Shown in pieces: positions 58,624 to 64,000 of a stretch of 64,000 bases of DNA. How positions within the stretch are numbered: the stretch's first letter is position 1; every line of letters begins with the position of its first letter. The position numbers and the translations under genes were made by a program. The stretch is taken from contig JAGZSF010000005.1 of assembly GCA_018381235.1 (NCBI GenBank), positions 1-64,000 of the forward strand. Reading direction: 5' to 3'. Under the pieces are notes generated by a model. The model saw nothing but the letters and a program-made list of their open reading frames with translations. It was not told where the DNA came from and searched no databases. This DNA comes from Collinsella sp. (GTDB lineage Bacteria > Actinomycetota > Coriobacteriia > Coriobacteriales > Coriobacteriaceae).

Positions 58624-61272
58624 ATGGTGAAAAAGTCACCGGAAAACACTACTCCCGCAATTGTGGACAACGTAGAGGCGCTTGAGGCTAAGCTCGCTCA
58701 GATGCGAGAGGCCCAGGCGCTTTTTGCTACGTACACGCAGGAGCAGGTCGACAAGATCTTCTATGAGGCCGCCATGGCCGCCAACAAGGCTCGTATCCCG
58801 TTGGCGAAGATGGCCATCGAGGAGACCGGCCGCGGCGTTCTTGAGGACAAGGTCATCAAGAACCACTACGCCGCAGAGTACATCTACAACGCTTACAAGA
58901 ACACCAAGACCTGTGGTGTCCTGGAGCGCGACGAGGCTTACGGCATCACCAAGATCGCCGAGCCCATCGGCATCGTGGGCGCCGTCATCCCGACGACCAA
59001 CCCCACCTCCACCGCGATCTTCAAGACGCTGATCTGCCTGAAGACCCGCAACGCCATCATCATCTCCCCGCACCCGGCTGCCGCCAAGTGCACCATCGCC
59101 GCCGCCAAGCTCGTGCTTGACGCCGCCGTCAAGGCCGGCGCCCCCGAGGGCATCATCGGCTGGGTCGATGTCCCCTCCATCGAGCTGACCAACATGGTCA
59201 TGCGCGACGTCGACATCATCCTCGCCACCGGTGGCCCGGGTATGGTCAAGGCCGCCTACTCCTCGGGCAAGCCCGCCCTGGGCGTTGGCGCCGGTAACAC
59301 CCCGGTCGTCATCGACGACACCGCCGACGTGCTGCTCGCCGTCAACTCCATCATCCACTCCAAGACCTTCGACAACGGCATGATCTGCGCTTCCGAGCAG
59401 TCCGTGACCGTCATCGACACCATCTATGACCAGGTTAAGGCAGAGTTCCAGAAGCGCGGCTGCTACTTCGTCAAGCAGGGTGCCGAGATGGAGGCCCTGC
59501 GTGCCGCCATGTTCAAGAACGGCGCTCTCGACCACCGCATCCCCGGCATGGCTGCCGCCAAGATCGCCGAGCTCGCCGGCATCGAGGTTCCCGCCAAGAC
59601 CAAGATTCTGATCGCCGAGGTCACCTCCACCGACCCCGCCAAGGAGGAGTTCTCCCACGAGAAGCTCTCCCCGGTCCTGGCCATGTACCACGCCAAGGAC
59701 TTCCAGGAGGCCGTCGACAAGGCCGAGCACCTGGTGCTCGCCGGTGGCCCGGGCCACACCGCCTCTCTGTACGTGCACCCCGCCCAGGCCGAGAAGATCA
59801 GCCTGTTCGAGCACGTCATGAAGGCCTGCCGTATCGTCATCAACACCCCGTCCTCGCACGGCGGCATCGGTGACCTGTACAACTTTGGCATGAAGCCGTC
59901 TCTGACCCTGGGCTGCGGCTCCTGGGGCGGCAACTCCGTCTCCGAGAACGTTGGGGTGAAGCACTTGATCAACGTTAAGACTGTGGCCGAGCGCCGTGAG
60001 AACATGCTGTGGTTCCGCGCTCCCGAGAAGGTCTACTTCAAGAAGGGTTCCACGCCCGTCGCCCTCGACGAGCTTGGCAACGTCATGGGCAAGAAGCGCG
60101 CCTTCATCGTCACCGACCAGTTCCTCTTCAAGAATGGCAACACCCGCGCCATCGAGGCCAAGCTCGACGAGATGGGCATCGCCCACGACTGCTTCTACGA
60201 CGTCGAGCCCGATCCGTCGCTGCAGTGCGCACGTCGCGGCGCCAAGCAGATGGCTCTCTTTGAGCCGGACGTCATCATCGCCGTCGGCGGTGGCTCCGCT
60301 ATGGACGCCGGCAAGATCATGTGGATGATGTACGAGCACCCCGAGTGCAAGTTTGAGGACATGGCCATGGACTTCATGGACATCCGCAAGCGTATCTTCA
60401 CCTTCCCCGAGATGGGCAAGAAGGCCTACTTCGTCGCCGTCCCGACCTCTTCGGGTACCGGCTCCGAGTGCACGCCGTTCGCCATCATCACCGACAAGGA
60501 GACCGGCATCAAGTGGCCGCTCGCCGACTACGCGCTGCTCCCCAACATGGCTATCGTCGACGCCGACAACTGCATGACCGCCCCGCGCGGCCTGACCGCT
60601 GCCTCCGGCATCGACGTCATGACCCACGCCATCGAGTCCTACGTCTCCATCATGGCTTCCGACTACACCAAGGGCCTCTCCGAGCGCGCTGCCAAGCTCG
60701 TCTTTGAGAACCTGCCCTCCAGCTTCACGAACGGCGCCAAGGACCCGCACGCCCGCGAGGAGATGCACAACGCCTCCTGCATGGCCGGTATGGCCTTCGC
60801 CAACGCCTTCCTGGGTCTCAACCACTCCATGGCTCACAAGCTCGGCGCTTTCCATCACCTGCCCCACGGCATCGCTAACGCCGTCATCCTGACCCGCGTC
60901 ATGCGCTACAACGCCGCCGAGGCTCCCGTCAAGATGGGTACCTTCTCCCAGTATCCTTACCCCAACGCGCTGCACAACTACGCCGAGATGGCCAAGTACT
61001 GCGGCATCGAGGGCAAGGACGACAAGGAGGTCTTCGAGAACTTCATCACGAAGCTCGAGGAGCTCAAGGACTTCATCGGTGTCAAGAAGACCATCGCCGA
61101 CTACGGTGTTGACGAGCAGTACTTCCTCGACACCCTCGACGAGATGACCGAGCAGGCATTCAACGACCAGTGCACCGGCGCTAACCCGCGCTACCCGCTC
61201 ATGAGCGAGATCAAGGAGCTCTACCTGGACGCCTACTACGGCCGCGAGCCCCAGGACTACGCCGTCTGCTAG
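58624..61272 (+). CDS. adhE: Bifunctional acetaldehyde-CoA / alcohol dehydrogenase
   Basis: 882-aa fermentative enzyme reducing acetyl-CoA to ethanol in two steps and regenerating NAD. The N-terminal aldehyde dehydrogenase half (about 15-450) has the catalytic Cys in NGMICASEQ and the VIPTTNPTSTAIFK segment. The C-terminal iron alcohol dehydrogenase half (about 465-880) has GGGSAMDAGKIMW and the metal-binding His residues in NHSMAHKLGAFHHLPHG. AdhE forms filaments (spirosomes). Codon use is extremely biased to C- and G-ending codons, much more than neighbours, which indicates high expression. Control probably goes through the LacI-like sites upstream. Confidence 0.98.
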   Translation: MVKKSPENTTPAIVDNVEALEAKLAQMREAQALFATYTQEQVDKIFYEAAMAANKARIPLAKMAIEETGRGVLEDKVIKNHYAAEYIYNAYKNTKTCGVLERDEAYGITKIAEPIGIVGAVIPTTNPTSTAIFKTLICLKTRNAIIISPHPAAAKCTIAAAKLVLDAAVKAGAPEGIIGWVDVPSIELTNMVMRDVDIILATGGPGMVKAAYSSGKPALGVGAGNTPVVIDDTADVLLAVNSIIHSKTFDNGMICASEQSVTVIDTIYDQVKAEFQKRGCYFVKQGAEMEALRAAMFKNGALDHRIPGMAAAKIAELAGIEVPAKTKILIAEVTSTDPAKEEFSHEKLSPVLAMYHAKDFQEAVDKAEHLVLAGGPGHTASLYVHPAQAEKISLFEHVMKACRIVINTPSSHGGIGDLYNFGMKPSLTLGCGSWGGNSVSENVGVKHLINVKTVAERRENMLWFRAPEKVYFKKGSTPVALDELGNVMGKKRAFIVTDQFLFKNGNTRAIEAKLDEMGIAHDCFYDVEPDPSLQCARRGAKQMALFEPDVIIAVGGGSAMDAGKIMWMMYEHPECKFEDMAMDFMDIRKRIFTFPEMGKKAYFVAVPTSSGTGSECTPFAIITDKETGIKWPLADYALLPNMAIVDADNCMTAPRGLTAASGIDVMTHAIESYVSIMASDYTKGLSERAAKLVFENLPSSFTNGAKDPHAREEMHNASCMAGMAFANAFLGLNHSMAHKLGAFHHLPHGIANAVILTRVMRYNAAEAPVKMGTFSQYPYPNALHNYAEMAKYCGIEGKDDKEVFENFITKLEELKDFIGVKKTIADYGVDEQYFLDTLDEMTEQAFNDQCTGANPRYPLMSEIKELYLDAYYGREPQDYAVC

Positions 61273-61292
61273 TTTTTAGCACGGTTTTTTGC

Positions 61293-61327
61293 GGCGGGGG
61301 TGCACGGGTGTTTCACACACCCCCGCC
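61293..61327 (+). other. GC-rich hairpin between adhE and the kinase-like gene
   Basis: 10-bp perfect stem GGCGGGGGTG/CACCCCCGCC (61293-61302, 61318-61327) with a 15-nt loop. It lacks a T-run afterwards, although TTTTTT precedes it. It may act as a partial terminator or protect the 3' end of the adhE message. Confidence 0.5.
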
Positions 61328-61361
61328 GTCGCTTCTATCGCATCGTTGAAAGGATGCAACC

Positions 61362-62126
61362 ATGCTGCTACCCGATTCCAAGACCGAGCTCGTCCGCCGT
61401 GGCAACAAGGTCGTTTACGACCTGGGCGACAAGATCGTCAAGGTCTTTAACGAGACCAAGCCTGTCTCCGACGTGTTCAACGAGGCTTTGAATCTTGCCC
61501 GCATCAATGAGTGCGGCATCCGCAGCCCCAAGGCTCTCGAGGTTTCCCAGCTCGAGAACGCCAACGGCTGGGCGCTCGTGACCGAGAAGGTTCCGGGCAC
61601 CACCCTTGCCGAGAAGATGACTGCCGAGCCCCAGCGCTTTGGTGAGTACCTCGAGATGTTCGTCGACCTCCAGATCGAGATCCACGGCTACACCTCCCCG
61701 CTGCTCAACCGTCAGCGCGACAAGTTCGCCCGCATGATCGACAGCCTTGATCAGCTCAATGCCACCACGCGCTACAACCTTCAGGAGCGTCTGGACGGCA
61801 TGACCAAGGAGTTCAAGGTCTGCCACGGCGACTTCAACCCCTCCAACGTCATCGTCGGCGACGACGGCCAGCTCTATGTGTGCGACTGGGCACACGCCAC
61901 CCAGGGCTCCCCTGCTGCCGACGTTGCCACCACCTACCTGCTCTTTGCCCTCAACAGCAAGGACCAGGCCGAGGCCTACCTGGAGCTCTACTGCGACCGT
62001 GCCGACATGCCCATGCAGGTCGTGCGTCAGTGGACGAGCATCGTCGCCGCTTCCGAGCTCGCTCGTAAGCGCAACGTGAACGATGAGTTCCTGAAGAACT
62101 GGATCGACGTCGTCGATTATCAGTAA
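61362..62126 (+). CDS. Aminoglycoside phosphotransferase-like (APH/choline kinase fold) protein
   Basis: 254-aa protein with the APH-type kinase fold. The catalytic loop VCHGDFNPSNVIV and the metal-binding CDWAHA (DFG-equivalent) are intact, and KIVKVFNETKP could hold the ATP-binding Lys. The substrate is not known; the family includes antibiotic, choline and thiamine kinases. It lies 89 bp after adhE and shares its strong codon bias, so it is likely well expressed and perhaps co-transcribed. I would not call it a resistance gene. Confidence 0.8.
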   Translation: MLLPDSKTELVRRGNKVVYDLGDKIVKVFNETKPVSDVFNEALNLARINECGIRSPKALEVSQLENANGWALVTEKVPGTTLAEKMTAEPQRFGEYLEMFVDLQIEIHGYTSPLLNRQRDKFARMIDSLDQLNATTRYNLQERLDGMTKEFKVCHGDFNPSNVIVGDDGQLYVCDWAHATQGSPAADVATTYLLFALNSKDQAEAYLELYCDRADMPMQVVRQWTSIVAASELARKRNVNDEFLKNWIDVVDYQ

Positions 62127-62161
62127 TATCTGAGCGATTTATTTCGCATCGGAGGCACAAT

Positions 62162-62202
62162 GGAAAACCCCGCAGCTCGCATGGGCTGTGGGGTTTCCTT
62201 TT
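62162..62202 (+). terminator. Terminator after the kinase-like gene
   Basis: Stem GGAAA-ACCCCGCAGC paired with GGCTGTGGGGTTTCC (62162-62176, 62184-62198) with a 7-nt loop, followed by TTTTAG. Confidence 0.88.
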
Positions 62203-62226
62203 AGCGATTGAGTACGCTGGCAAGAT

Positions 62227-62274
62227 AAAAGGGCGGCCCCGCATCTCCCCCATTGGAGAAATGCAGGGCCGCCC
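62227..62274 (-). terminator. Terminator of proS
   Basis: 14-bp stem with one mismatch (62231-62244 with 62261-62274, GGGCGGCCC to ATGC) and a 16-nt loop; the minus strand continues TTTTATC. It lies 31 bp after the proS stop. Confidence 0.88.
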
Positions 62275-62304
62275 CGTGTAGCGAACTACAAGCGAAATCG
62301 TCGA

Positions 62305-64000
<1,696 letters not shown>

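Noticed and set aside
58636..60975. A 779-codon open frame on the minus strand opposite adhE
   Set aside because: Its composition (Gly, Val, Leu, Asp, His) is the mirror of strong C-ending codon bias in adhE. It has no RBS and no recognisable domain, and adhE is unmistakable on the plus strand.
61362..62126. Antibiotic-resistance phosphotransferase
   Set aside because: The APH fold is shared by many metabolic kinases; codon use matches adhE and nothing in the context suggests acquired resistance.

Overview
This 64 kb window is chromosomal housekeeping DNA from a GC-rich actinobacterium of the class Coriobacteriia, most likely Collinsella or a close relative. The evidence is an actinobacterial-type integration host factor (mihF), a GarA-like FHA protein followed by an FtsR-like MerR regulator as in mycobacteria, a fermentative bifunctional AdhE with very strong codon bias, and a SpoVS protein in an otherwise non-sporulation context. 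The genus is inferred from gene content; no database search was run. No rRNA, tRNA, CRISPR array, prophage or intact insertion sequence was seen.

Layout. 0.3-4.2 kb (+): phosphatidyltransferase, FHA protein, FtsR-like regulator, apt and a secreted NlpC/P60 hydrolase. 4.3-8.4 kb: a DegV protein convergent with a DUF1836 regulator that shares its operator-like motif, then trxB and a divergent MGDG-synthase/UgtP-type glycosyltransferase. 8.4-8.8 kb: a pair of inverted palindromic repeats (family A). 8.8-11.7 kb: dut, nrdR and a LysM membrane protein divergent from lexA across three LexA boxes. 11.7-20.5 kb (-): hflX, miaA, miaB, spoVS, a GHKL ATPase, rny, recX and recA. 20.7-29.8 kb (-): a stand-alone CinA domain, pgsA, rimO, yajQ, a RodZ-like protein, ftsK and RNase J. 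29.8-30.4 kb: a second inverted pair of structured repeats (family B) with compensatory base changes. 30.4-44.7 kb (-): pnp, rpsO, recO, era, dgkA, ybeY, phoH, mtaB, dnaJ, a membrane-anchored DnaJ-like protein, hemW, dusB and lepA. 44.8-51.9 kb (-): rpsT, holA, comEC, comEA, thiI, rpoZ, gmk and mihF. 52.1-57.5 kb (-): the complete pyrRBCKDF operon behind a leader that looks like an attenuator. 57.9-64 kb: rpmB, a relic of a REP-associated transposase, adhE, a small kinase-like protein and proS (cut by the window edge).

How the genes fit together. Three themes recur. First, DNA repair and uptake: LexA boxes lie at lexA, the LysM gene and recA. recA and comEA also share a second upstream motif made of CCAAA units at 11-bp spacing, which suggests a competence or recombination regulon. 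Second, RNA turnover and tRNA modification: RNase Y, RNase J, PNPase and YbeY are all present, with the three methylthiotransferases MiaB, RimO and MtaB plus MiaA, DusB and ThiI. Third, structured intergenic repeats: two unrelated families (A and B) share one design, a conserved core between locus-specific but self-complementary arms, each as an inverted pair; a deleted RAYT-type element lies nearby in the same window. These repeats, the recA/comEA motif and the DegV/DUF1836 operator are the parts least explained by known annotation.
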